Source: Cytobacillus oceanisediminis
Lineage (GTDB): Bacteria > Bacillota > Bacilli > Bacillales > Cytobacillaceae
DNA: 64,000 bases
Reading direction: 5' to 3'
Assembly (NCBI RefSeq): GCF_004366035.1
Contig: NZ_SOEE01000002.1
Location: 434,001-498,000, forward strand
The notes under the pieces were generated by a model. It was not told the DNA's origin. It worked only from the letters and a program-made list of their open reading frames with translations, and ran no database searches. Shown here one piece after another: positions 45,273 to 53,931 of the stretch (positions are counted from its first letter, which is position 1; the number at the start of each line of letters is the position of its first letter). The position numbers were made by a program, and so were the translations under genes.

Positions 45273-45761
45273 TTGAAAAGTATTCAGTTTATTGTTAACG
45301 GAAAGGAACGTACGGTCGTTTGCCCGCCTGCTAAAACGCTCCTGGATGTCTTGAGGGAAGATTTAGGATTGACTGCCAGCAAGGAATGCTGCGGAAAGGG
45401 AGAGTGCGGATCATGCTCTGTACTAATCAATAAAGAGGTTGTATGCTCCTGTCTAGTCCTCGCTGGTCAGGCGCAAAACCAGGTGATCACAACTTGTGAA
45501 GGAGTCGGCCTATCGCCAAATCTGGATGTAATTCAGGAATCATTTATTGCTGAAGGGGCAACACAGTGCGGTTACTGTACCCCAGGAATCATCGTATCAG
45601 CTAAAGCATTTTTAGATGAAGTTGACACGATCCCATCTGCAGAGGAAATTAAAACAGCTTTAGGCGGCAATCTATGCCGCTGTACAGGCTATACAAAAAT
45701 TATCAAGGCAGTTCAGACCGCAGCTTCAAAAAAAATATCCGAACCGGAAACAGCCAGATAG
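45273..45761 (+). CDS. Xanthine dehydrogenase-type 2Fe-2S subunit
   Basis: 162 residues, small subunit of a molybdenum hydroxylase. The first cluster is bound by CCGKGECGSC and the following cysteine; the second by QCGYCTPG and GNLCRCTGY. It carries electrons between the Mo site and FAD. Start is TTG 45273 behind an AGGAGG. First gene downstream of the purine riboswitch. Confidence 0.94.
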   Translation: MKSIQFIVNGKERTVVCPPAKTLLDVLREDLGLTASKECCGKGECGSCSVLINKEVVCSCLVLAGQAQNQVITTCEGVGLSPNLDVIQESFIAEGATQCGYCTPGIIVSAKAFLDEVDTIPSAEEIKTALGGNLCRCTGYTKIIKAVQTAASKKISEPETAR

Positions 45762-45764
45762 TCC

Positions 45765-46349
45765 ATGACACATACAGCTATTGTTCTTGCTGCAGGCCGA
45801 TCCAGCAGAATGGGCACTTTAAAAGGACTGCTGCCGTGGCAAGGAACGACATTATTCGAGCATCAGCTGCAAAACCTCAGGGAATCTGTATTTTCTGACA
45901 TTGTTGTCGTTTTGGGTTACAAAGCCGAAGAATTTATTCCAATCGCAAATAAATACCCGATCAAAATCATAATGAATGAACAATTCCATGAAGGAAAATG
46001 CTCGTCAATCATTTCCGGAGTTAAAACCGCAGGCAAGTCAGCAGAAACGATTCTTATTACAACTGTTGACCAGCCGCTTCAATCTCTCACCATTAACAGG
46101 CTTGCAGAAACTCTTGTGAAAAGCGGCTGCCTGATTGCAGTTCCTAGCCATCAAGGCAAAAGAGGTCACCCTATCCTCTTTTCCGCCCAATTGAGGAATG
46201 ATCTTTTATCTATCAAGGAAGAAAGAATGGGCTTGAGATATGTAATTCAAGAGCATGAAAAATTTCTTCTTGAGGTGCCCGTGGAAAATGATCAGATTCA
46301 TCTCAACCTGAATAATCAGGCAGATTATACAAATGCGCTAAAAAAATGA
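45765..46349 (+). CDS. MocA-like molybdenum-cofactor nucleotidyltransferase (YgfJ/PucB-like)
   Basis: 194 residues with the nucleotidyltransferase fold: VLAAGRSSRMGTLKGLLPW at residues 7-25, then TTVDQPL and the KRGHPILFS segment. MocA attaches CMP to molybdopterin for hydroxylases; PucB and YgfJ are relatives serving xanthine dehydrogenases, including selenium-dependent ones. Three bases separate it from the 2Fe-2S gene. Confidence 0.87.
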   Translation: MTHTAIVLAAGRSSRMGTLKGLLPWQGTTLFEHQLQNLRESVFSDIVVVLGYKAEEFIPIANKYPIKIIMNEQFHEGKCSSIISGVKTAGKSAETILITTVDQPLQSLTINRLAETLVKSGCLIAVPSHQGKRGHPILFSAQLRNDLLSIKEERMGLRYVIQEHEKFLLEVPVENDQIHLNLNNQADYTNALKK

Positions 46350-46365
46350 CCTGGGAGGTAAATCA

Positions 46366-47241
46366 ATGCTCGTATCACAAATTGACATGATTACCCCTTC
46401 CTCTCTATCCGAATGTCTGAACCAGCTATCAAAGGCAGGCAGGAAACATAAATTAATAGCTGGCGGTACAGATGCAGCAGTCCGGATGAAGGAGGGCAAA
46501 TGGCGGCCAGAGATATGGATTAATATTAAAAACTTAAAAGAGCTGCGGTATATCGAAGAAAGGGAAGATTTTATCCATATTGGCCCCTTGACCACACATA
46601 CCGATATGATTCAATCACAGCTACTGCAGAGAAAAGCGGATGTTCTCGTGGAAGCAGCCCGTGAAGTCGGGGCCACCCAAATGCAGAATATGGGAACAAT
46701 CGGGGGTAATATTGGTACTGCTTCCCCTGCGGGCGATACGCTTCCGGCTTTGTATGTTCTCGGTGCAATGCTCGAACTCACCTCCCTGACGAATAAACGA
46801 ACCCTTCCAATCGAAGAGTTTTTCACTGGTCCCGGCAGGACCGTTTTAAAAGAAAATGAAATGATTACAAAAATCTTAATAAAACCGCAAAAACCCAATG
46901 GTTTAGGGATTTTCCAAAAGCTCGGCCCCCGAAAAGCACAATCCATTTCCATTGTAAATGTAGCCATTTCACTCACAATGGACAATGACCGCAAATGCGC
47001 GGAAGGAAAAATCGCCTTCGGTTCTGTGGCGCCGACTATTATCCGTGCACGCAAGTGCGAATCAATGCTTACCCTGGGGCAGCTTAACGAGGAATTAATC
47101 CAGAATATCGCCAAAATTGCCTGGAAAGAGGTCATGCCCATTTCAGATGGAAGAGCAACTGCTACATATAGAAGAGATATGGCAAGCGCTTTACTGGAAA
47201 GAGGATTATATCGTCTAATCAGGAGGTGGGAAAATCAGTGA
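46366..47241 (+). CDS. Xanthine dehydrogenase-type FAD subunit
   Basis: 291 residues, CoxM/XdhB family. FAD-binding motifs: KLIAGGTDAAVRMKEG and TIGGNIGTASPAGDTLPAL, together with GPLTTHTDM. It passes electrons to NAD or another acceptor. CTGGGAGG precedes ATG 46366. Its stop overlaps the next start as GTGA. Confidence 0.93.
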   Translation: MLVSQIDMITPSSLSECLNQLSKAGRKHKLIAGGTDAAVRMKEGKWRPEIWINIKNLKELRYIEEREDFIHIGPLTTHTDMIQSQLLQRKADVLVEAAREVGATQMQNMGTIGGNIGTASPAGDTLPALYVLGAMLELTSLTNKRTLPIEEFFTGPGRTVLKENEMITKILIKPQKPNGLGIFQKLGPRKAQSISIVNVAISLTMDNDRKCAEGKIAFGSVAPTIIRARKCESMLTLGQLNEELIQNIAKIAWKEVMPISDGRATATYRRDMASALLERGLYRLIRRWENQ

Positions 47242-49526
47242 ACACCAAATGGGTTGGAAAAAGAGTACAAAGAATTGATGGCCCGGAAAAGGTAACCGGG
47301 GAATTAAAATATATGACAGATTACCATTTTGATAATATGGTTTGGGGCAAGGTCCTGCGATCTGAATATCCGCATGCCAAAATAAAATCCATTGACATTG
47401 AAGCAGCTAAAAACCTCCCAGGTGTTATTTGTGTACTTACCCATAAAGATATTCCCGGCTTTAATGGATTCGGGATTGTTGTTCCCGATCAGCCTGTTCT
47501 GTGCTCAGATATCGTTCGGTGCACGGGGGATGCCGTAGCATTGGCTGCAGCAGAAACACTGGAAATTGCCGAACAGGCACTGACCTTAATCAAAGTGGAT
47601 TATGAGCCTTTGGAAGTTGTTGCAGATGCTGAATATGCCTTAACCGATTCTGCTCCAAAGCTCCATCCTGATGGCAATTTGCATAGCCATGTAAAAATAA
47701 AAAACGGAAATATTGAAGAAGCCTTCGAAGAAGCTGACATCATTGTTGAGAATACCTTCTTCTCCCCCCGCCAAATGCATGCATTTATCGAAACAGAAGG
47801 CGGCTGGGGAGTTATGGATGAAGAAGGATTCCTCACAATTCGCTGCCCTGGCCAATACGCCTACCGCGATCGAATGCAGATTGCAAGGTCCCTGGCTTAT
47901 AACCCTGAAAGAATCAGAGTCATTTCAAGTCCTATTGGCGGAGCATTCGGCGGGAAGGATGAGATAACGGTTCAAATTTATCTGGCCCTCCTTGCCATGC
48001 ATACAAACGGGCGGCCTGTAAAAATTCATTTAAGTCGTGAAGAGTCTGTCATTGCCGGCATAAAAAGGCATCCTTTTAAAGTGAAAATGAAAACAGCTGC
48101 CAAAAAAGACGGCACATTGGTCGCTAACCAGGTAACTGCTATTGGAGATACCGGTGCCTATGCTTCACTCGGAGGGGCAGTCATCGCTCTGGCTATCGAA
48201 CATTCATGCGGCCCTTATAAAATTCCAAATGTGGATCTCGAAGGCTTCTGTGTTTATACCAATAATGGCATTGCCGGTGCCTTCAGAGGCTTTGGCGTTA
48301 ACCAGGTATGTATGGGAATTGAAACCCATATGGATATGATTGCAGAAAAACTGGGAATGAATCCAATTGAACTGCGCAAAAAAAATGTCTATCATCAGGG
48401 CGAAGTTTCAAGTGTCGGCCACATTGTCAAATCCAGTGTGGGCACCTATAAAACGCTTGAAACCGCAGAAAATTGCGATCTCTGGAAGAACCGTGAAAAG
48501 TATAAATCCGAAGTGAGTGAGCCATGGAAAAAACGGGGAGTGTCCCTCGCAACTTCCTTTCATGGCATTGGAATGGGCATTGGCCTGCCTGATTATGGAG
48601 CCGCCACTATCGAACTTCTGCCCGACGGAAAATTCCTAGTAGGAGTCGGATGTGAGGAAATCGGCGGAGGCAATAGCACTGTGTATGCCCAGATAGCGGC
48701 TGAGATGCTGAACTGTGATATCAGCAATATCATGATCGTTCAAGGAGATACACAGAGGACACTTGATGGCGGTACTGTAACTGCCTCCCGGTCCACCTAT
48801 ACCGGCGGAAGAGCTGTTGCCGCCGCAGCACCCAAGATGACTGAGCTTCTTATTCAAACAGCTGCAGAAATGCTGAATTTACAAGCATCAAGGATTGACA
48901 TAAGACCAAACCATATTGCAGCCGATGGACAAATCATACCCTATAAGTCTATCCATAAGTACCTTTATGATCATCATCAGTCTGCAAGAGTAGAAGGACA
49001 CTTCTACCTTCCAAAAGAAAAGGAAGAAATCAAAGGCTCAGGCGGTGCTCCCCATCATTTATACGGATATTTAACCCATGTAGTGATGGTTGAAGTAGAT
49101 ACTTTAACTGGTGAAACGGATGTTTTGCGGGTTGTTTCCATCCCTGATGCAGGAAAAGTCATGAATCCCCAGGGGCTGGAGGGCCAGGCTGAAGGCGGAG
49201 CAGTAATGGGGATCGGCTATACTCTTTTTGAAGATGTACTGATAGAAAATGGTTATCATAAGACACGGAATTTCACTGATTATATCATCCCTACTATTCG
49301 CGAGACACCATTGATTGAGACCTTCCCTGTTGAAAAGCCCGAACAATCAGGGCCTTTTGGGGCAAAGGGAATTGGAGAGGTTGTAATGATTCCGATTATT
49401 GCTGCTATCATGTCAGCCATATGTGATGCAACAGGGGCTAGAATCTTCCACCTGCCTGCTACTCCTGAAAGAGTTTTTAATGCATTAAAAGATCTCAAAA
49501 AACAAAAAGTCCAATCTGCAAGGTGA
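47238..49526 (+). CDS. Xanthine dehydrogenase-type molybdenum-binding subunit
   Basis: 762 residues, starting at GTG 47238 (AGGAGG upstream; GTG overlaps the preceding stop as GTGA). N-terminal IDGPEKVTGELKYMTDYH, molybdopterin motifs IGGAFGGKDEITVQ and GAFRGFGVNQ, and the catalytic glutamate in GPFGAKGIGEVVMIP. Full length. It hydroxylates hypoxanthine to xanthine or a related purine. Whether it carries a labile selenium ligand cannot be read from sequence. Confidence 0.93.
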   Translation: MNTKWVGKRVQRIDGPEKVTGELKYMTDYHFDNMVWGKVLRSEYPHAKIKSIDIEAAKNLPGVICVLTHKDIPGFNGFGIVVPDQPVLCSDIVRCTGDAVALAAAETLEIAEQALTLIKVDYEPLEVVADAEYALTDSAPKLHPDGNLHSHVKIKNGNIEEAFEEADIIVENTFFSPRQMHAFIETEGGWGVMDEEGFLTIRCPGQYAYRDRMQIARSLAYNPERIRVISSPIGGAFGGKDEITVQIYLALLAMHTNGRPVKIHLSREESVIAGIKRHPFKVKMKTAAKKDGTLVANQVTAIGDTGAYASLGGAVIALAIEHSCGPYKIPNVDLEGFCVYTNNGIAGAFRGFGVNQVCMGIETHMDMIAEKLGMNPIELRKKNVYHQGEVSSVGHIVKSSVGTYKTLETAENCDLWKNREKYKSEVSEPWKKRGVSLATSFHGIGMGIGLPDYGAATIELLPDGKFLVGVGCEEIGGGNSTVYAQIAAEMLNCDISNIMIVQGDTQRTLDGGTVTASRSTYTGGRAVAAAAPKMTELLIQTAAEMLNLQASRIDIRPNHIAADGQIIPYKSIHKYLYDHHQSARVEGHFYLPKEKEEIKGSGGAPHHLYGYLTHVVMVEVDTLTGETDVLRVVSIPDAGKVMNPQGLEGQAEGGAVMGIGYTLFEDVLIENGYHKTRNFTDYIIPTIRETPLIETFPVEKPEQSGPFGAKGIGEVVMIPIIAAIMSAICDATGARIFHLPATPERVFNALKDLKKQKVQSAR

Positions 49527-49534
49527 TGCAATTG

Positions 49535-50368
49535 ATGAGCCGCAATTTATTTGCCCAATTAGAAAAGTCCATCAACAACAGAAAAGACACTTTTCTTATT
49601 ACCATTACAGACTATCCTGATAACAAGACCCTCGGAGCCAAAGCGTTATTATGGCCAGATGGAGGCTTCTGTACTGATGACTCACTGCTGCCACAGGATG
49701 TGAAGGATCTATTAATAGCACAATGCAGTAAACTAGTCGCCAAAAGACGGTCCGGCGCAGTGAAATTTGTGTGGAAGGACAGCAAAATTGAATGTTTTGC
49801 AGAATACTTCCCTGCTCCGCTCCATTTGATAGTGGCCGGGGCGGGCCATGTGTGTGAACCCGTGGCAGAAATGGGGCGTATGCTGGGATTTTTCGTCACA
49901 GTAATAGACGATCGGGAAGAGTTCGCAAACAGGGAACGTTTTCCATTTGCCAGTGAAGTGGTTTGCCAATCCTACCTGCATTATTTCAGAAATGTGGATA
50001 TTTCGGAAAAAACCTATATTCTCCTTCTTACAAGAGGACATAAATATGACGTACTCAGTTTGAATGAACTTTTAAAAAGGAACAGCCAGGCAGGATATAT
50101 AGGCATGATAGGCAGCAGAAGGCGCATTTCAGGTGTTTTTAAAGAACTTCAGCAGGATTTTCCGGATGAAAGCTTTGACAATCTATATACCCCTGTGGGA
50201 CTCGATATCGGAGCAGAAACACCTGCAGAGATAGCAGTCAGTATCATGGCAGAAATTCTGAAAGTAAAAAATCAAAAATCTGGAAACTCTTTAAATACAC
50301 AGATTAAAAAGTATGCAAAGATGGGTTTCCATGAGGGGGCCGGCAAATGGACCAAATGCAGCTCATAA
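49535..50368 (+). CDS. XdhC-type maturation factor, Rossmann-domain protein
   Basis: 277 residues from ATG 49535 (AAGGTG upstream). The N-terminal domain is followed by a Rossmann domain starting LIVAGAGHVCEPVAEMGRML and continuing VIDDREEFANRERFP, LLTRGHKYD and GYIGMIGSRRR, all typical of XdhC/CoxI proteins that insert sulfurated molybdenum cofactor into hydroxylases. The usual N-terminal CoxI signature is missing from this protein but is encoded by the next gene, which overlaps it. Confidence 0.85.
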   Translation: MSRNLFAQLEKSINNRKDTFLITITDYPDNKTLGAKALLWPDGGFCTDDSLLPQDVKDLLIAQCSKLVAKRRSGAVKFVWKDSKIECFAEYFPAPLHLIVAGAGHVCEPVAEMGRMLGFFVTVIDDREEFANRERFPFASEVVCQSYLHYFRNVDISEKTYILLLTRGHKYDVLSLNELLKRNSQAGYIGMIGSRRRISGVFKELQQDFPDESFDNLYTPVGLDIGAETPAEIAVSIMAEILKVKNQKSGNSLNTQIKKYAKMGFHEGAGKWTKCSS

Positions 50369-50661
50369 AGCGAGCCATGGAAGTCAGGAAAGGAGGTGAG
50401 AAAGCAGCGATCGCCACAATTATTCGCACTAAAGGGTCCACTCCGAGAAAAACTGGAAGCCGGATGATTGTGTTTCCCTGCGGAAGAATTGAAGGTACTA
50501 TCGGCGGGGGCTGCGGTGAAGCAGAAGTGATTGAGAAGGCCTTAGAAGTCATCCAATCCAATACTCCAAGTCAAAAGCGTGTTGATTTAACGAAAGGGCT
50601 ATTTTTTGAAGATGGAGGAATCTGCGGCGGAATTATGGATGTCTTTATTGAACCTATTTAG
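50347..50661 (+). CDS. Stand-alone XdhC/CoxI N-terminal domain
   Basis: 104 residues carrying the CoxI signature: TIIRTKGSTPRKTGSRMIV, EGTIGGGCGEAEVIEKA and DGGICGGIMDVFIEP. This is the first domain of ordinary XdhC proteins, here as its own gene overlapping the previous one by 22 bases. The two may form one functional maturation factor. Confidence 0.85.
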   Translation: MDQMQLIKRAMEVRKGGEKAAIATIIRTKGSTPRKTGSRMIVFPCGRIEGTIGGGCGEAEVIEKALEVIQSNTPSQKRVDLTKGLFFEDGGICGGIMDVFIEPI

Positions 50662-50750
50662 CAAAAATATGTATAACTCCCGCCTATTCCATGGTCAAGT
50701 CAGTTTGTATTGCAGAATGGACATTTACCATGAAGAAGGAGTGACTTTTC

Positions 50751-52118
50751 ATGTCGATAATCGAAAAGGATCTTGGGTCGGGCCTCCCGCCTGCCTCTGA
50801 TGCGGACCTCTTAGAACGGCTCTTTAAGCTATCCGCACGAAACACCAACGTAAAAACAGAACTTCTTGCGGGCGTTACTTCGTTTATGACAATGAGTTAT
50901 ATAATCTTTGTCAACCCGATTATCTTAGCTGACGCAGGAATACCAAAAGAAGCCGCACTGGCTGCAACCATTTACGCAAGTGTCTTCTGTACTCTTCTAA
51001 TGGCCCTGTGGGCAAATTTCCCTGTAGCGGTTGCCCCTGGCATGGGGCTGAATGCCTTTTTTGCCTATACAGTGGTCCTTGGTCAGGGTCTTTCCTGGCA
51101 AACAGCCCTTGGAGCTGTATTTATATCGGGAATTGTATTTTTAATTTTGACAGTTACAGGAGTCCGCCAAAAGATCGTTGATGGTGTTCCGGATGTTTTA
51201 AAGTCAGCCATAGGTGTTGGGATTGGTTTATTTATTGCTTTTATTGGCTTAAAAAATGCAGAACTTGTGGTTGCAAATGAATCCACATTTGTCGGCTTAG
51301 GAAGCATAACAAGCCAAGGTCCGCTTCTTGCACTTTTTGGATTAATTATTGCCGCCCTCCTCATGGCGAAAAAAATAAAAGGCGCCTTGCTGATTAGTAT
51401 TTTGGGTACAAGTGCGCTGGCCATGATTGTTGGCTTTATTGCCTATCCAAAGGCTGTAACTGATATTGTATCCCTCAGTCTTCCAAGCATGTCTGATACG
51501 TTTTTAGCTATGGATATTATGGGCGCAGTAAAATATGGCATCATCTCAGTCATTTTCTCCTTTACTATTGTAGAATTATTTGACAACTTAGCTACCCTCA
51601 TCGGATTATCAAAAAAAGCTGGCCTCACTGATGATAATGGAAAAATTGAAAATCTGGATCGTGCACTTCAGGCAGATGCAGTTGGCACGATGGCAAGTGC
51701 AGCATTTGGAAGCACCGCCTTAAACGCTTATGTGGAAAACGCAACCGGGATCTCGGAAGGCGGACGCACTGGCTTAACTGCTTTAACTGTAGCTGTTCTA
51801 TTTTTTCTGTCACTCATTTTTGCTCCGCTCATTTATTTCATACCGTCTGTAGCCACAGCACCTATTCTTATCCTTGTTGGTGCCTTAATGCTTAGTGAAA
51901 TAAAACATATAAGCTTCGATGACTTCACTGATGTCATACCTGTTTTTTTAACAATTGTTCTGATGCCTTTAACTTTCAGCATCGCCCAGGGGCTGGCATT
52001 CGGCTTTATCTCTTACACACTGCTTAAGCTTCTTACAGGCAAGCATCATCAGATTCACTGGATCATGTATTTTGTCAGTGCAGCCTTTATCATTAATTTC
52101 ATTATGGGCGGACACTAA
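50751..52118 (+). CDS. AzgA-type guanine/hypoxanthine/adenine permease (NCS2 family)
   Basis: 455 residues, about 12-14 membrane segments. Motifs: NTKTELLAGVTSFMTMSYIIFVNP-like start (here NVKTELLAGVTSFMTMSYII), AVAPGMGLNAFFAYTVV, and FTIVELFDNLATLIGL with the substrate-binding acidic residue in helix 8. It matches the PbuG/PbuO group. The purine operon therefore has its own importer next to adenine deaminase. Confidence 0.92.
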   Translation: MSIIEKDLGSGLPPASDADLLERLFKLSARNTNVKTELLAGVTSFMTMSYIIFVNPIILADAGIPKEAALAATIYASVFCTLLMALWANFPVAVAPGMGLNAFFAYTVVLGQGLSWQTALGAVFISGIVFLILTVTGVRQKIVDGVPDVLKSAIGVGIGLFIAFIGLKNAELVVANESTFVGLGSITSQGPLLALFGLIIAALLMAKKIKGALLISILGTSALAMIVGFIAYPKAVTDIVSLSLPSMSDTFLAMDIMGAVKYGIISVIFSFTIVELFDNLATLIGLSKKAGLTDDNGKIENLDRALQADAVGTMASAAFGSTALNAYVENATGISEGGRTGLTALTVAVLFFLSLIFAPLIYFIPSVATAPILILVGALMLSEIKHISFDDFTDVIPVFLTIVLMPLTFSIAQGLAFGFISYTLLKLLTGKHHQIHWIMYFVSAAFIINFIMGGH

Positions 52119-52157
52119 TCGGATGTTTGTCATTTTCAAAAAAAGCGAGGAGTTTAC

Positions 52158-53894
52158 ATGAAGCTAACCATAGAAAATTTACGAAAAAGAATTGACGTGG
52201 CAGCCAAAAGGACTCCTGCCGATCTGGTTATAAAAAACGGGAAGGTAATAAATGTATTTACAAGTGAAATCATCGAGGAAGACATAGCAATTGCCGATGG
52301 ATTCATAGCTGGCTTAGGAAGCTATGAAGGGAAGGAAATTATTGATGCTGGGGGCAGCTATATAGCCCCCGGGTTCATTGATGGGCATGTCCATATTGAG
52401 TCAGCGATGGTTACCCCCCCTGAATTCAGCAATGTTGTCCTCCCTCATGGAGTAACGACTGTTATTGCAGACCCTCACGAAATAGCCAATGTCAGCGGAA
52501 CAAAAGGCATTGATTTCATGCTGGAATCTTCAGAAAAGATCCCGCTCGATGTATTTTTCATGCTTCCATCCTGTGTGCCTGCAACTCCATTTGAAAATGC
52601 CGGCGCTTCCCTCAGTTACAAGGATCTTGAAAAATATTACGGTCACCCGAGAGTGCTCGGTCTTGGTGAAGTAATGGATTACCCTGCTGTTATGAACAAT
52701 GAACCAGAAATGCTAAAAAAACTGGAAGACGCTCATAGCAAAGGAAAATGCATCGATGGGCATGCAGCAGGGCTTAATGCAGATGAAATTAATATATACA
52801 TGTCTGCCGGCATTAGAACAGACCATGAATGCATTAACCCTGAAGAAGCGCTGGACCGAATGCGCAAAGGGATGTATGTTATGCTGAGGGAAGGATCGGC
52901 GGCCAGGGACTTATTAGCACTTCTCAAATCTGTCAGCGAAAAAAACGCACGGCGCTGTTTATTCGTGACGGATGATAAGCATCTGGATGACCTGATCAAT
53001 GAAGGCAGCATTGACCATAATGTCAGAATGGCCATTAAGGAAGGGATGGATCCTATCCTTGCCGTTCAAATCGCCACGCTGAATGCATCAGAATGCTTCG
53101 GCCTGAAAAATAAAGGGGCTATTGCCCCAGGTTATGAAGCCGACCTGATTTTTCTTAGTGATCTTAGGGATGTAAAGATTGAGAAAGTAATGAAGAGCGG
53201 AATACTTGCTGCAGAAAATGGGGTCATTAATGATCCAGTTACGGACAGCGCCGAACCTCCACCTGCCATTTTGGACAGTGTCAAAATCGGCAGCCTAAAC
53301 GGTGAGGATTTAAGCATAAATATTGGAACTGGGAATGCCAATATTATTGGCATTATACCGAACAGCATTGTGACCAGACATCTGGTGGAAAAGGCCGATT
53401 CGCTTAATGGCTATTTCCAGTCTAATACTGATAAAGATTATTTAAAATTGGCTGTGGTGGAGCGGCATCATCTTACCGGAAGCATCGGGCTTGGCATAAT
53501 TAAGGGACTAGGAATTACAAGAGGAGGGATTGCCTCAACGGTCGCCCATGATTCCCATAATATTGTGGCAGCTGGCACCTCTGATGAAGATTTACTGGCG
53601 GCCATTAAGCATACGGCAGCAATGAAAGGCGGCCTGGCTGTTGTCCAGGATGGAAAAATCCTTGCTGAACTGCCCCTGCCTATTGCCGGGCTCATGAGTG
53701 GCCGGGATTCTTCATTTATTTTCGGACGTTTGTCTGAGTTGAATCATGCTCTTAGAACAGTCGGATGCAGCATGGAATTCAACCCGTTTTTGACGCTTTC
53801 ATTTTTAGCGCTGCCAGTAATACCTGAGCTCAAGTTAACTGATAAAGGATTATTTTCCGTCAGCTCCTTTAGCCACATTAAAGCAGAAGTATAG
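52158..53894 (+). CDS. ade: Adenine deaminase
   Basis: 578 residues, canonical Ade. Motifs: FIDGHVHIESAMV, ADPHEIANV, GHAAGLNADE, RTDHECINPEEAL, FVTDDKHLDDL and VAHDSHNIVAAGTSD. It converts adenine to hypoxanthine, which the neighbouring molybdenum hydroxylase can oxidise. Last gene of the rightward operon, 39 bases after the permease, with a terminator behind it. Confidence 0.95.
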   Translation: MKLTIENLRKRIDVAAKRTPADLVIKNGKVINVFTSEIIEEDIAIADGFIAGLGSYEGKEIIDAGGSYIAPGFIDGHVHIESAMVTPPEFSNVVLPHGVTTVIADPHEIANVSGTKGIDFMLESSEKIPLDVFFMLPSCVPATPFENAGASLSYKDLEKYYGHPRVLGLGEVMDYPAVMNNEPEMLKKLEDAHSKGKCIDGHAAGLNADEINIYMSAGIRTDHECINPEEALDRMRKGMYVMLREGSAARDLLALLKSVSEKNARRCLFVTDDKHLDDLINEGSIDHNVRMAIKEGMDPILAVQIATLNASECFGLKNKGAIAPGYEADLIFLSDLRDVKIEKVMKSGILAAENGVINDPVTDSAEPPPAILDSVKIGSLNGEDLSINIGTGNANIIGIIPNSIVTRHLVEKADSLNGYFQSNTDKDYLKLAVVERHHLTGSIGLGIIKGLGITRGGIASTVAHDSHNIVAAGTSDEDLLAAIKHTAAMKGGLAVVQDGKILAELPLPIAGLMSGRDSSFIFGRLSELNHALRTVGCSMEFNPFLTLSFLALPVIPELKLTDKGLFSVSSFSHIKAEV

Positions 53895-53902
53895 AAAAGT
53901 GG

Positions 53903-53931
53903 AAGGGCCGGGGTTTCTCCGGCCTTATTTC
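53903..53931. terminator. Terminator between convergent ade and GH18 genes
   Basis: AAGG-CCGG and CCGG-CCTT arms (53903-53911 with 53919-53926, one bulged G), followed by ATTTC and T-rich sequence. Confidence 0.75.

Noticed and set aside
46611-47141. Long minus-strand open frame opposite the FAD subunit gene
   Set aside because: The sense strand encodes a complete family member with all motifs; the antisense frame has no ribosome site or recognisable product.
30009-53894. A uric acid/allantoin degradation cluster
   Set aside because: No uricase, hydroxyisourate hydrolase, OHCU decarboxylase, allantoate or ureidoglycolate genes are present; the UbiD, BMC and hydrolase set fits the imidazole route better.
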